Shown: one piece after another, positions 1 to 11,690 of the stretch | How positions within the stretch are numbered: the stretch's first letter is position 1 | Layout: every line of letters begins with the position of its first letter | Assembly (NCBI GenBank): GCA_003508835.1 | Contig: PUFA01000092.1 | Coordinates: 3,224,001 to 3,288,000 of the forward strand | Length of the DNA: 64,000 nucleotides | Source of the DNA: Eonycteris spelaea | Lineage: Eukaryota > Chordata > Mammalia > Chiroptera > Pteropodidae | Direction: 5' to 3' | Translations under genes and position numbers: made by a program | The notes under the pieces: model-generated | Databases searched by the model: none | What the model was told of the DNA's origin: nothing | Seen by the model: the letters and a program-made list of their open reading frames with translations, nothing else

Positions 1-1440
1 GGCTTGCACAAAATAGAACATATCTGTACTTAATTTGAAACTGTAATATGTTTAACTACCAAATTCAATTGTACTAATTCTTAAAGCTGTAAAAGCCGTT
101 TGTATTCAATGAATGTTAAATATAGCAGAAAATCTATTACTATTCAGAGGGAAGTAGTGTTTCATTTAGGCTTGCTACAAGTTTGTTCATTGTAACACAC
201 AATGAAAAGTAGTCAGTAGTATGTTGCATTGGCCTTATGTGACTGAAGTTGAGATCTCCTTACCTGCAGACCTATATTTGATTAACCTATCATTTTGAGA
301 GTGCAAGAAATAAAACATACAGATGCTTTACCTGCAAGTGTATATCAACAGTATTCCCTATGGGCAAACATGCTTGGATATACAGAAAGTCTCTAAAATG
401 CCTTCTATATCAAGTAGAGAGTTATAAGCTTGCCTTTTGAAGAAAACTCTGCTTCGCCAAGCTCATTTTGCCACTTGGATTTGGTGACATGCCCTGAGAG
501 TGATTTCAGCTTTTCTCTGTCCCAACCCCACTGCATGTTCAGCTCACACTGGTCTGACAGGCTCCTTCCTTGGCATGCGATTGATAACCTTCCCTCTTCC
601 CTCTCCCTTTCTTCCTCCCACCTTCTAGTTCTGAGGCTGTACTTCTCTTGCCCTCCTGTAGATCCTAGAACAAACAAAACCTCGATTCGAGGCCATTAGG
701 AATGTGCAACATTTTACAACAAAACAATGTCCTTGTTGGAAGTGATCAGAAATAAATAATCTGCAGGAAGACAAGCTGAAGGAAATAAAATATAATTCCT
801 AAATGAAGTCAGATACACACGGATAAGATACAAATGAACACTCCATTTACCGAATATGAAAAAATGTAGTTAATCTGAGTGGATATTGTGTCCTGGACTA
901 AAATATAAGGGCTCTGGAGATTACACACAAATGAACTTGCAAAGAGAAATTGTTTTGTTTTGTATTCTGCCCAGATTTTTGCCAACAATTCCAAGAAACA
1001 ACAAGATTGAACTAAAATCATAGTATGTCAGACTTAAAGCATTTTTGTCCATTATCTGGCCCTATTTCTCCTCTTTCATAGGGGAAGACTAATAATGCAG
1101 AGTTTCTGAGGGTCATCTGGCCAATTTGTGTTAGTAACTCAGAGCTACACTGTCCTCCCTACACTTAATCTCACTTCTCTAACTGGGTTTTGTAACATAC
1201 CATGCCAATGGTTAATGTTCAATTCTCCAAGTTTCCAGAGGCCTTTCTTACTGCCCAGTCATTTTTGAAAAATAGCAGGAGGGGAAGCCATGACCCATAA
1301 TACTTATTAGATTTTGTTGTTTTTTTCCCCCCCAAATGCCATGAGGTATTCATAGTAGTTGGAAGCCTGCTAGTATAGAAACATATACCAGATTATGTAT
1401 GTTTTCCAGATTCTGTGTAAAATCAGCTACCATTTAAAAG
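1..1440. other. Unrecognised intergenic DNA
   Basis: AT-rich single-copy-looking sequence. A pyrimidine-rich stretch at about 575-665 leaves overlapping open frames on both strands, which composition explains. I see no repeat family or gene here. Confidence 0.4.
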
Positions 1441-2639
1441 ACATTTCCTTCACTATGCATTCCTCCTTATCAATCCCCAGGTCTCTGACTCAAAATATTT
1501 TTTTTCTAATGCCTGTCTTAAAGACCCTGCACTACTCACAACTTCCTATCATACCTTCCAAACTCCTTCCTTCTTCAGACAGCCTTCCCTAGATATGACC
1601 TTGCAGTATAACTGCATTGTTCAGTCAGTAATGTTTTTACCACTTACTGTCTATTCATCTCTTTGCCAAGCACTGTAGAAGGATCTGAAGAACAGGGAGG
1701 CATTCATGAAGTTTTCTATTTATTGTAGGTGGATAAAATAAAAACCTATGAACTAATTAGAGAACCATTAAGAACTGAACTATGAGAATAAATACAGTAG
1801 AATAAGGCTGAGGATACAAAAAAGACATAAGTTTATTTGGACTCTTTTGAGAAAATTCAGTGGAGGTAAGACATGGATTGGGGTCTAAATGAATGAATGG
1901 AATTTCATGAGTGAGAAAAAAAAGAATGGGCATTGCAGAGAGGGAGGCCAGTACAGACAAAGACACAGATGTAGGATGATCAATGAGTTCAATGAGAGTC
2001 TGCCATGCTTATTAGTGAATAGGGAAGCAAGTGCAGATAAAGGTGGAATGCACTTGGCCATTAAGGGCTCCATAAGCCCTGAAGGCAGTGGCATTTGTAC
2101 TTGGCACAATAATGACATAATAAATATAAAAATAGTGTTCAAAGTGTAATCTGTAAACCACACACCTATTAATTTATGCTATGCTTCTTAAAATGGTATA
2201 TTTCAGGATACAGGATACAATCAGGATACAGAACATTTTTATCAGCCCAAACCCTAATGCTACCATTTACGGTCATATCTCCTTCACTCCTATACATATG
2301 TTAAAATCCATAAAGCTGTACATCAAAAAGCCCACTTGACTCAATGCTACATTAAAACATACACACAGAAAAAATGAATGCAAGATCATCCTTGCCCACA
2401 AAAAACATGGTATACTTCTGGGCTCCACAGCATATGTACTAAAATCAAAATGCTTGATGCACTGAGTCTATGTATCTACTTAAAAAAAAAAAAATCATGC
2501 AGTGATACTAGGAGATCTCACCTAAACACCTTCCACTTCCCTTCCTTGCTTCCTCAAAGTATATCCTATTTTCAGTTTTTGTTTTTTGGTCAATTCCTCA
2601 ACTTCAAGCAACATGCTTATATTATCATTTCTTACAGTG

Positions 2640-3265
2640 AGTGTAAACAAAATAAGACAATCTCTGCCCCGAGGAAGCTATGGGAGATGAAAATTATACA
2701 AAAATCAAATGAAGATTTTAATGGCAGGCAGTGATAAATACAATAAGGAGAAAGATAAAGGTAGGTAGGGTAAGAGAGGATAATGGGGATGATATTCCTG
2801 ATAGAGTGATCAAAGACGGTTTCTCTTAGGAGGAGATACTTAAGCAGAGTCTTGAAGAAAGTGAGCTTTAACAATGTTGGTATCTGGAAAAAACAAAAAG
2901 CAAGGGTGAAGTTACTAAGAGGTGCTTGTTATATCCCCCAAAAGGACACTGGTTAGAGAAAGTGAGAAAAGAAAGAATAACAAATGAAACTGGAATGTGT
3001 GTCAGCCAGTGGCTAGAATATTTAGGCACTTGTCGGCTATGGAATGGAATTTTGCTCTAAGTATGATGGGAAGCCATTGGATTTTGAGCAAACGAGTAAC
3101 ATGTTCAGTTTTGTGTTTTGAAAAGATAGCTCTGGATGCTTTATTTAGAATAGAAGGCAGCATTAGAAGCAGAGAGAACTTAGAAGGGCTCTGCACTAGT
3201 TCAGACATAGGATAAGATAATGATGGCTTGTACAAAGTGGAGCAATGGTGGTAGTAAGGCATAGT
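2640..3265 (-). mobile_element. LINE-2 (L2) fragment, antisense
   Basis: Read on the plus strand, this follows the antisense order of the L2 3' region. A 'nn-gacaataaggaga...gataatgg' block comes first, then 'gggaagccattggattttg' near 3070, then 'gagtaacatgttcagttttg' (3095-3114), then 'tagctctggatgctttattt' (3127-3146) and 'gataatgatggcttg' (3215-3229). These match the L2 segment for the C-terminal RT flank and 3' UTR as I remember it. It is highly diverged, and the overlapping open frames on both strands are decay by-products. L2 is an extinct CR1-clade LINE that also mobilised MIR. Confidence 0.65.
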
Positions 3266-3290
3266 TGGATTTGGAATCAAGCATTTACTT

Positions 3291-3312
3291 TCCAAAACGC
3301 CTACGTTTTGGA
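3291..3312. repeat. Perfect short inverted repeat (hairpin)
   Basis: Two 9-base arms, TCCAAAACG (3291-3299) and CGTTTTGGA (3304-3312), flank a 4-base loop. Each arm ends in a CpG. It sits just right of the L2 relic, and no function is evident. Confidence 0.7.
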
Positions 3313-3759
3313 GGCCTCTTCCCCACCAGTAAAGGGGGCCGATGGGTCTATTGCTCTGCCAGCCCACAGATGATCCATAGTCCAAGGACTACTTTTGTTT
3401 CCTGGGTTGGTGCCACTGTCCTGGATCTTGTGTTTCTTGGTTTATTGCTCTATTTTCCCGAACTTCCTAAGAAAATGTCCATGAGAACAGTTGTTGAACT
3501 TCTTGTCAGTTGAGAAGGTTTCTGTTACTACATTTGGTGGATAATTTAGCCTCAGTACAAAAATCAAGAATCAAAATAATTTTTCTTCACACTTTGAGTA
3601 TATTTCTCCATTGTCCTTCAACATTTGATGTTTCTTATTCTTCACAACCTTTTTTTCTCTGCTTTTTTAACATCGTTTATTTTCTTCTTCAGGATGTTTA
3701 GCATAATTTCTTCTGAAATTACTCAGACATTTCATAGTGACATATCTGGTGGCAGGTCT

Positions 3760-3785
3760 TCATTCATTCATTCATTCATTCATTC
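3760..3785. repeat. (ATTC)n microsatellite
   Basis: About six tandem ATTC units. The motif equals the complement of the L2/MIR terminal TGAA repeat, so it may have grown from such an end. Confidence 0.85.
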
Positions 3786-3810
3786 GTTGTGCTGAATGAT
3801 TGGTGGATCC

Positions 3811-3950
3811 TTTTTTATTTTTTTATTTTATTTTTTTTTAAAGTTTTTATTAAGTTTATTAGGGTAACATTGGTTAATACAATTATATAATTTTCAGGTG
3901 TACATTATCATTTGGCATCTGTATGTTCTATTGTGTGTTTACCACCCATG
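3811..3950 (-). mobile_element. L1 3' end, antisense, bat-type terminus
   Basis: It begins on the plus strand with a T-rich run (antisense poly-A), followed by 'taagtttattagggtaacat' and 'tgtgtgtttaccaccc'. The reverse complement aligns by eye with the sense L1 terminus at about 8430-8550, including 'ttaaccaatgt' and an AATAAA-like tail. It is a severely 5'-truncated L1 of the same lineage. Confidence 0.75.
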
Positions 3951-4218
3951 GGTCCTTTTAACAGGAACTCTTTTGTCCTCATTCAATTATGGGAACTTCT
4001 TTTACATTACTCCTTTGATAAATTCTGTCTTCTGTTTCCCATATCTTCTTTTTTTTTTGGATTTTCGTGTAGTTTGCTATCAAGACATTTTACTGATCCT
4101 CTAAAACTTAATATCTGCTCCCCTTTTCTTTCACTTTGGTCATTTTCCCCACACTGAAAAGTGCTAGACTGCAGCTTTCTTTGTTCTACTTCATCAACCA
4201 ATATCCCTCCATTAATTG

Positions 4219-4740
4219 TGTATTAATTTTCTATTGCTCTTGCAACAAATTACCTGAACACAGTAGCTTAAAACAACACAAATTTATTACTTTACAGATC
4301 TAGAGGTCAGAAGTCCCAACACATGTATTACAGGAATAAAATCAAAGTGTCAGTAGGGTTCCCTTCCTTTCTGGAAGTTCTAGAGGAGAATCTATTTCCT
4401 CACCTTTTCCAGCTTCTGGAGGCTGCATGCATTTGTGGGCTCATAACCCTCTTCCTGCATTTTCAAAGCCAGTAATTTTGCATATCTCTCCCTCTCTCTC
4501 AGTCTCTTCCTCCTCCTCCTTCTTTCTTTCTCCCTCTCCAAATGCAGGAAAGTTTCTTTGCTTTTAAAGATGCACGTTTATAGAATGTGCCTACCTGGAT
4601 AATCGAGAATAGACTCATCTCAAAATCTGTAAGCTTAATCATACTTGCAAAGTACCTTTTGCAATGTAAGGTAACATATCCATAGGTTCTGGAGACTTAA
4701 GGTGTGGACATCATTGTGGGACATTATTTTGCCTATGACA
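4219..4740 (-). mobile_element. MLT1-type MaLR solo LTR, antisense
   Basis: The 522-bp block is bounded by the TG...CA ends expected of an LTR. The plus strand reads 'ttgcaacaaattacctgaac', 'cttaaaacaacacaaattta' and 'aagtccc', and closes with 'cattattttgcctatgaca'. Reversed, this is the familiar MLT1 order: a tgtca-taggc start, a 'cc-agaacct' block, a 'gccac-taag' block and an 'aataca' end. No internal MaLR sequence flanks it, so it is a solo LTR. A C/T-rich simple stretch lies inside at 4485-4540. The flanking five bases do not match as a target duplication, consistent with age. Confidence 0.8.
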
Positions 4741-4744
4741 CAAT

Positions 4745-5770
4745 CTCTACTAGAAATTTATTGGACTCTCCATCTGCTGATATTTCCCTTCTAGTATCCT
4801 CATAGCTATTGGCATGTATACCATTTTATATTATTTTATGATCATTTTACTGTGGATCAGGGAGGAAGAGAGGTAAATGCATGAGCTTAGTTTGAGATCT
4901 TGAATGAGAAGCCTTTCTCCAGGAGTTTCTAATGTCCATTATATTTTTAAAACACTGTAATATAAGCTCTTACATAGAAAAACAAAAATTGAAACTATTT
5001 TAAAATATATTTTGAATTTTCAAATCTATCACTTATATTATTACTGTTGTCTAAACAAACTTCATTAAAATGGAATTTATGTAAGCTAACAGTAATTAAT
5101 AGTGTCTTGTGAGTATGAGTTTTATCAAGACTTCTTGCAGATCTTCAGCATTCAAAAGTATTCTATACATGTTTGAATGCTGACTCACTTTTTTTTTGGA
5201 TTTGTGTGTGTGTATGTGTTTCTGGGGGAAAGTTGTATATTAAAGTGGTACTGAAAAATTTGCTAAACATGCAAAAATTTCTTTAAAAAATAACTTAAAT
5301 TTAGGAATAAATTGGATTTATTATAAAATATTTAGTCCAACCTTATAGTTTAATAATTTTAATTTTAAAAAGTTCTTACTACACTGAAAATTTCTTGTCA
5401 GAAATGACACATTTTCTGAAGTTCATTAAAATTCAAAGTACTCTACTATTGCTACCAAAACAATTATTTTCCAGACTGTATTTGCAGAACTCTAGATTTC
5501 TGTGAAATTTAGTAGCTCTTAGTCAAAAAAAAGTATGTTCTGTGGGCAAATAAATTTGGAAAAGGACTCATTCTACTACATTTCACTCCTGAATATTTAC
5601 AAAGTATATTAAGAGAAATTATACATCAAAACAAATATATTTTAAAGATCTTTGATCAGCCTAAAATAGCCTTAGTATATTAAATCATGACAATTTTTGA
5701 GGATTATCATCCCTGAATAGCTCATATGAAACTGTATCTCAGAAGCATAGTCTGAAAATGCTATTGCACT
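4745..5770. other. Unrecognised AT-rich DNA
   Basis: Very AT-rich, with no motif, repeat end or reading frame I can assign. Confidence 0.4.
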
Positions 5771-6028
5771 TCCTAGCCTGTCATGAAGAACTAGACAATC
5801 TAAATAGATCGATGATCAGATTGATCAAAAAAATTGAAACAATCATCAAAACCCTTCCCAAAAGTAAAAGTCCTGGAGCAGATGACTTCACTAGGGAATT
5901 AAACAAGACAGTCAAAAATGATTTAATACCTGTCCTTCTCAAATTCTTCCAAAAATTTGAAGAAGAGGCAATGCTTCCTAACTCATTTTATGAGGCCAAT
6001 ATTATCCTGATACCAAAACCTGGTAAGG

Positions 6029-6031
<3 letters not shown>

Positions 6032-6077
<46 letters not shown>
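6032..6077. repeat. (CA)n microsatellite inside L1 ORF2
   Basis: About 23 uninterrupted CA units, placed where L1 ORF2 normally encodes the residues between the LIPKP block and the ISLMN block. The frame happens to stay open across it as a Thr-His run. Confidence 0.95.
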
Positions 6078-6081
<4 letters not shown>

Positions 6082-6625
6082 ATTACATCAATATCTCTGA
6101 TGAATATAGATGCAAAACTCCTAAACAAAATATTAGCAAATCAAATACAACAATACATTAAAAAGATTATAAATCACAATCAAGTGGGGTTAGGCCTAGG
6201 TGTGTAAGGGCAGTTCAACATAAATTGATCAATGTTTTATACCACATAAAATAGAGGATAAAAACCATCATAATCATATCAATAGATACAGAAAAGCACT
6301 TGACAATTTGTAATGAATACAGCATTTGTTAATGATTAAACCAATAAGATGGATATAGAAGGAAAGTACCTCAAATTAATAAAGGCCATACATGACAAGC
6401 CTTAACTAATATACTCAATGTTGAAAAACTAAAAACCTTCCCCTAAGATCAGGAACAAGACTAAGCTGTCTGCTCTCACCACGCTTATTCAATATAGTAT
6501 TGGAAGCCCTAGCTTGAGCAATTAGGTAAGAGAAAGAAATAAAAGGCATCCAAATTGGGAATGAAGAAGTCAAATTGTCACTTTTTGCAAAAGACATGAT
6601 TCTTTATATAGAAAACTCTAAAGAT

Positions 6626-6628
<3 letters not shown>

Positions 6629-6664
<36 letters not shown>
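6629..6664. repeat. Second (CA)n microsatellite inside the same L1
   Basis: About 18 CA units, roughly 35 bases downstream of the mutated RT active-site codons. Confidence 0.95.
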
Positions 6665-6667
<3 letters not shown>

Positions 6668-7514
6668 CTGTGAGAAACAATGAACAAATACAGTAAAATT
6701 TCAGGATACAAAATCAATGTACAAAAATCCATTGCATTCCTATATACCAAAAACAAAATTTCAGGAAAAAATTTTTAAAAAGCAATTACTTTTGCAACAA
6801 AAAGAATAAAATATGTAGTAATAAACAACAAGGATGTGAAGGATCTATATACTGAAAACTACAAGACATTATTAAAAGAAAGTAAAAGACACAAAGAAAT
6901 GGAAAGATATTCCGTGGTTACAAATGGAAAGACTCAACATAGTTAAAACAGCTATATTTATCCAAAACAATATCTAGATTTAATCAACCCCCATCAAAAC
7001 TCCAATGGTATTTTTTTCAAGAAATAGAACAAAAAATTATTAGATTTGTATGGAACCACAAAAGACCCAAAACAGCCAAGCAATTCTGAGAAGAAAGAAC
7101 AAGACCGGAGGTATCACACTGCGTGACTTAAATTATATTACAAAGCGACAATAATCAAAACACCATGGTACTGGCAGAAAAAAAGACACAGAGATGAATG
7201 GAACAGAATCGAGAGACCAGAAAAAAAAACTTATGGGCAAATAATTTTCTACAAAGTACCCAAAAGGAGTAGAGAAAAGAAACCATTTTCAATAAATGGT
7301 GCTGAGAAAATTGGAAAGCCACATGTAAAAGAATAAAACTAGACTGTTGTCTATCACCATACACAAAAATCAACTCAAATAGATCAAAGACCTAAATATA
7401 AGACCTGAAACAATAAATTGCATAGAGGAAAACAGGTACTAAACTTAATGACTGGTTTTAATGAGAATTTTATGAATTTAACCTCAAAGGCAAGGGAAGT
7501 AAAAACAAAAATAA

Positions 7515-7847
7515 ATGAATGGGATCATATCAAATTTAAAAAGCTTCTGCACAGCAAAAGAGACCATCAACAAAACAAAGAGGCAGCCATCTGACTGGGA
7601 AAATATATCCAATAAGGGGCTAATATCCAAGATATGTAAAGAACTCAGACAACTCAATAACAACAATAAAAATCCACTTAAAAAATGGGTAGATGATCTG
7701 AACAGACACTTCTTCCTAAAAGACATACAAACAGCCAACAGACATATGAGAAGATGCTCAACTTTATTAGCTATTAGAGAAATACAAATCAAAACCACAA
7801 TGAGATACCACCTTACACCTGTAAAAATGGCCATTATTAACAGATAA
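7515..7847 (+). pseudogene. L1 ORF2p C-terminal relic (open 110-codon fragment)
   Basis: The 110-residue frame corresponds to the ORF2p C-terminal region just before the cysteine-rich domain. Recognisable parts include [24 protein letters not shown] and SLAIRE-like/[14 protein letters not shown]. The start methionine is incidental. The frame ends at 7847, after which homology continues in another frame. It is part of the dead L1 at 5776-8550 and is not a gene. Confidence 0.85.
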
Positions 7848-8451
7848 ATAATAACAAGTGTTGGAGAGGTTGTGAGGAAAAAGGAACCCCCGTGCCCTGC
7901 TGGTGGGAATGTAAAATGGTACAACCACTATGGAAAACAGTATGGAGGTTTCTCAAAAAATTAAGAATTACCATGTGACTCAGCAATTCCTCTTCTAGGT
8001 ATCTATCCCCCAAATTTGAAAGCATTTATTCATAACGACATATACACCCTGATATTCATTGCAGCATTATTCACAATGGCCAAGACATGGGAACAGCTGA
8101 AGTGTTATTCAATGAATGATTAAAGAAGATGTGGTACATATATACAATGGATTATTACTCAGCCATAAAAAAAAGATGAAATACTGACATTTGAGACAAC
8201 ATGGATAGATCTCGAGATAATCACATTAAGCAAAATAAGTTAGACAGAAAAAATTGAGAACCATATGATTTCACTCATATGTGAGATATAAAACTGAAAG
8301 CAACAAACAAACAAGACAAATAAACAGACATTCATAAACATGAACAACAGTTCAGTGGTTACAAGAAGGAAAGGGGGAGGGAGAGGTAAATATGGGTAAA
8401 CAGGGTTAAATATATAATAGAAGATTTGACTTTGGGTGAACACACAATGCA

Positions 8452-8468
8452 ATATATATATATATATT
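8452..8468. repeat. (TA)n short tract in L1 3' UTR
   Basis: An alternating TA run in the 3' UTR of the bat-type L1. Confidence 0.8.
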
Positions 8469-8559
8469 ATCTACTACTGCATTTTACGCTTGAAACCTAT
8501 ATTATTTTATTAACCAATGTCACCTCAATAAATTTAATAAAAAATAAAATATTGTTGCA

Positions 8560-9313
8560 GCCTTTACCTCTAATTGTTTTGTGCTAAACAGTTTGATTTA
8601 TCATATACAACTGTAATTCATAGACTGATAACCAGGACCCAGTTTTACAGTCATAAGGGAATTAGAGCTTGTGCTTGGAGACATGTGACTACGTCCTCTG
8701 ATGTCATTCTCCTGGTTTCCGCAATAGCTAAAACTCATGGGGTATCATGATTTTCCAGATTTGTCCATCTAAAAGCTCAGCATGGACCTCCATAAATTTT
8801 CAAGCATTTCTCTGTGGCCAACAGTATATTTTCTTTCTTTATTCTACTCTCCTCTTCTAAAAAATTCTGGTGTGGCCTTGAGGTATAAAAAGAGCAGAAG
8901 AATGTGCTGGGGCATAAAATCTTCTTTTCGTTTGACTCTCATCTGTAGACAACACTTCATATAGCCCAGTGAGAGTACCAGCCATCCTCTCTCTGATACA
9001 TTGTTGTGAAAATGGTTCAGAATCAGTTTATTAGGTGCTTATCTGTACCTGTCAATATTTCAGAATATATTTCAAGAGATTTTGAAAACTGTAACTTATA
9101 ATAAGATGTTATAAGTTATTATGATGTACATATTTTTATTATTATGACTTACATATTTATCATGATTAGGCCATAGTTTCTACTGTATTTTCCAGAAACC
9201 AATTACAAACGAGAAACCTTGTCCCTTAACAAGTCACAATATCACTGGCTAAAAACAAATCGATTGCTTAAGAGAATTATGACTACTCTTTAAACTAGAA
9301 TCAGGCAGAATTT
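8560..9313. other. Unrecognised intergenic DNA
   Basis: No repeat family recognised. A TATA-like 'gtataaaaagagcag' at about 8882-8896 lies in a slightly GC-richer block, but no transcript structure accompanies it. Confidence 0.35.
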
Positions 9314-9447
9314 TATCCTGGGAATTTTACAAAGAGAACACTTTGTGATTTAGTGAACATCATTCTCAAAATTCAACAAGTATCCTGGGGATTTTACAAA
9401 GAGAACACTTTGTGATTTAGTGAACATCATTCTCAAAATTTGACAAA
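9314..9447. repeat. 67-bp tandem duplication, two copies
   Basis: Copy 1 (9314-9380) and copy 2 (9381-9447) abut exactly. Both start with 'tatcctggg' and contain 'acaaagagaacactttgtga'. By eye they differ at about four positions: one near the start and three near the end. The high identity in an otherwise decayed region suggests a fairly recent duplication. It contains no recognised element. Confidence 0.95.
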
Positions 9448-9959
9448 TTTCTAGGGATCCTTCTTATAACATTGTCAATAAAAGCAGATGTTATCACAGC
9501 TAAACATAATTTAGCGATAACAATTCTTTGTGTCCATGCATTAGGAGGAAATATGATTGCAATACAGTGCTAATTAGGCATCCAGCTCCTGACTGACCTG
9601 AAGAGAGTTAAATTCCCAACATTAAACCCATTGCCCTAAAGGTATCAGATGCCAATAAATCTTTGTTGAAGGTAATAATTGCTCTCCAAAGGGTACATGT
9701 ATTAAAGAATGCAGAGGAATGGTTCTCCTGCTTATACAGGGCTCATACTAGTATTACATAGGCCACTTAAAATATGCTGTCACAGATCCTACATTGATGG
9801 GAATGAACAATATAATGTCTGCTAGCTAAGTCATGGTCTGAAAGATTGCTCTTCAGTTCTGGCCAGCCCATATTTCACAATCTCAATTCCAAAAGCACAA
9901 AGTTGACTGTTTAAATATCTCTTTAAAATATTTATATATTTATCCACAAGGCTTAGTTC

Positions 9960-10140
9960 AGTGTATTGACAATAGATGTAATATTTTTATAGGGCAGAAA
10001 CTTATACATAAAGAAATTGAGATTCAGGGTGATTAAGGATATTGATACAGTCCATTGAGCTAGAAAGTGGCAACTGAAACTTGAACCCAGGTCTATGTGA
10101 CTTCACATTTCATAATTTTAACCACTACAGTGTTCTGAAA
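9960..10140 (-). mobile_element. MIR SINE, antisense
   Basis: The plus strand reads in antisense MIR order: 'aagaaattgagattcagggt', 'gagctagaaagtggcaact', 'cttgaacccaggtctatgtg', then 'ttaaccactacagtg'. MIR is an ancient tRNA-derived SINE mobilised by L2. This copy is diverged but colinear. Confidence 0.75.
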
Positions 10141-11690
10141 GCAATCCTGTTGGGTTTGAACTACATGCTTACCCTCACGGAAAAAAAAAAAAAAATGAGT
10201 AGGAAAGGTCATTGCAGACAGAAGGAGCCATAATAACTTCAAAGTCAATTCCAGAAATTCAAATGATGGTACTGGGTCTCAATTCTTATCTCTGCTGTCT
10301 TGTGAGCTAGCTGTTCTCAATGCCAGCTATTGTGTTGTGCTTTAAGAACAACACATCTAAATCACCTTTTGAATTCCAAGGACAGATTTTCACAGGAGGG
10401 CCTATATCCTCTCATTTATTTTGTGTTCTCTCATGCGGTATTTAAGTGGACAGCCAGGTCCTCAGTCTCCTCAAAGTATTATAGCTGTTTGAACTATTTT
10501 CATAATCTCTCTGTGTGTGTGTGTGTGGCTCTCCATCATATTCTCTGCCCTGTAGTCCCCTGGCAATTTTAGTCAAATGTTAGTTGGAAAATCGCATTCC
10601 TACAGTGGTGCTTAGATCATTGAAATTCAACACAGCAATAAAAAAATTAGTTCTGGATATCCATTTCTCTGCAGAATCTTTCTTAGATTTTGACCATAGA
10701 TCTGTACTAGTCAATATGGGGAGAAATTAGAAGAGGGGACTAGAGTCCCCGGGAATGTTCTGAAAATAATTAGATCCCAAATATGTACACCTGTGATGGC
10801 CTGTTTACCTTGTCTACTTCCCTCTAGTTTGCTTTTGTTTAGATGTTCTCTTTGATGCTTCCTGCAAAGCATCTTTAGTAAATACCATTTGAGGATTAGA
10901 TATACTGTGTTTATATTAATGTAAGAGCTTATCCTTTTTTTTTTTTTTAAACTCTAAGGAGGCTGACAACCCCATCATAACTATTTCTTACATGATTTCC
11001 TCAGGAATACATATTAATAAGATACATTTGTCAATGAAGACATTCTGCCCTTTTGGGGGAGGGGGTAGGCTGGGAAATCTGGCTTTAAAATAGTATATTC
11101 TCTCTGACAAGCATAAGACTGACATTAGTCAGAAAGAAAAAGTCTAACTATAAAGTCTAATTTTCTGATTTGTGGAATAGAGTAGACATAGAATGGAGCC
11201 CAAACTCACAATGTTATAAGATTTTGAGGAATATAAAAGGAAAAAAGATACAGTTTTGAGATAGTAAAAGAATCATCATCAAAGAGAAAAAAAAAGAATG
11301 AGGAAAAGGTTCTGTAGTATAAACTGATAAATTTGTAAAACATATGAGGCATAAATGAAGTATCAGTTCCTGCTTCTCAAATTTAAACTTTTGTTTGTTT
11401 CAAGTTTTTGTATAGCTACAATTCAGCTTCATAAATAGAATGATAAATCGCATGTAATAGAAGACACAAGGAAAATACTTGTGTCACTGAAGCAGAAATA
11501 AAGTTAATGCAGAATAATAATATACATACACATAATACAACATATAATGGAAAGGATGTAATATATAAAAAGGCTTTCTGACATTTGTTTTACTTGATAA
11601 GCTTATGTTTGCAAAACTGGAAGTCAAAAATCTGATAATGATATTGCTAAAGTTCTTAGAAATCACTCAGGAGGTGCTGAAGCAACTAGG
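10140..11690. other. Unrecognised DNA with simple repeats
   Basis: Contains an A13 run (about 10182-10194), a (GT)n tract (10511-10527) and a T-run near 10937-10948. No element ends or coding potential recognised. Confidence 0.4.

Larger units (their letters stand above)
5776..8550 (+). mobile_element. LINE-1, 5'-truncated: ORF2 RT domain to 3' end
   Basis: This is the longest L1 in the window. It enters in the ORF2 reverse transcriptase region. The frame at 5758-6207 encodes a fingers-like SPGADDF motif, then an LPNSFYEA motif and an LMNIDAK motif. Further motifs run on through frameshifts, including a [14 protein letters not shown] block near 6490. The ORF2 C-terminus is at 7515-7847 ([19 protein letters not shown]). 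The 3' UTR starts after about 8260, and the element ends with 'ttaaccaatgtcacctc' plus an A-rich tail. The catalytic FADD is FAKD (codon 6590-6592), and many stops and frameshifts make it dead. Two (CA)n tracts lie inside. The terminus looks like bat L1. I could not define a target-site duplication. Confidence 0.9.

Noticed and set aside
430..699. Open frames on both strands in a pyrimidine-rich patch
   Set aside because: Composition (C/T-rich with few stops on either strand) explains them; there is no protein signature.
3002..3385. 127-codon minus-strand open frame
   Set aside because: It lies mostly over an antisense L2 relic and runs past its border. No protein family is visible.
6032..6664. 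CRISPR-like or coding Thr-His repeat
   Set aside because: The repeats are plain (CA)n microsatellites in a dead L1; no repeat-spacer structure exists anywhere in the window.
7484..7924. 146-codon minus-strand open frame
   Set aside because: It is the shadow of the L1 ORF2 C-terminal relic on the plus strand; Leu/Ser/Phe richness reflects the reversed A-rich sequence.
8878..8900. TATA-box-like 'gtataaaaagagcag'
   Set aside because: AT-rich DNA yields many such motifs; no initiator, CpG enrichment, exon or LTR border supports a promoter here.
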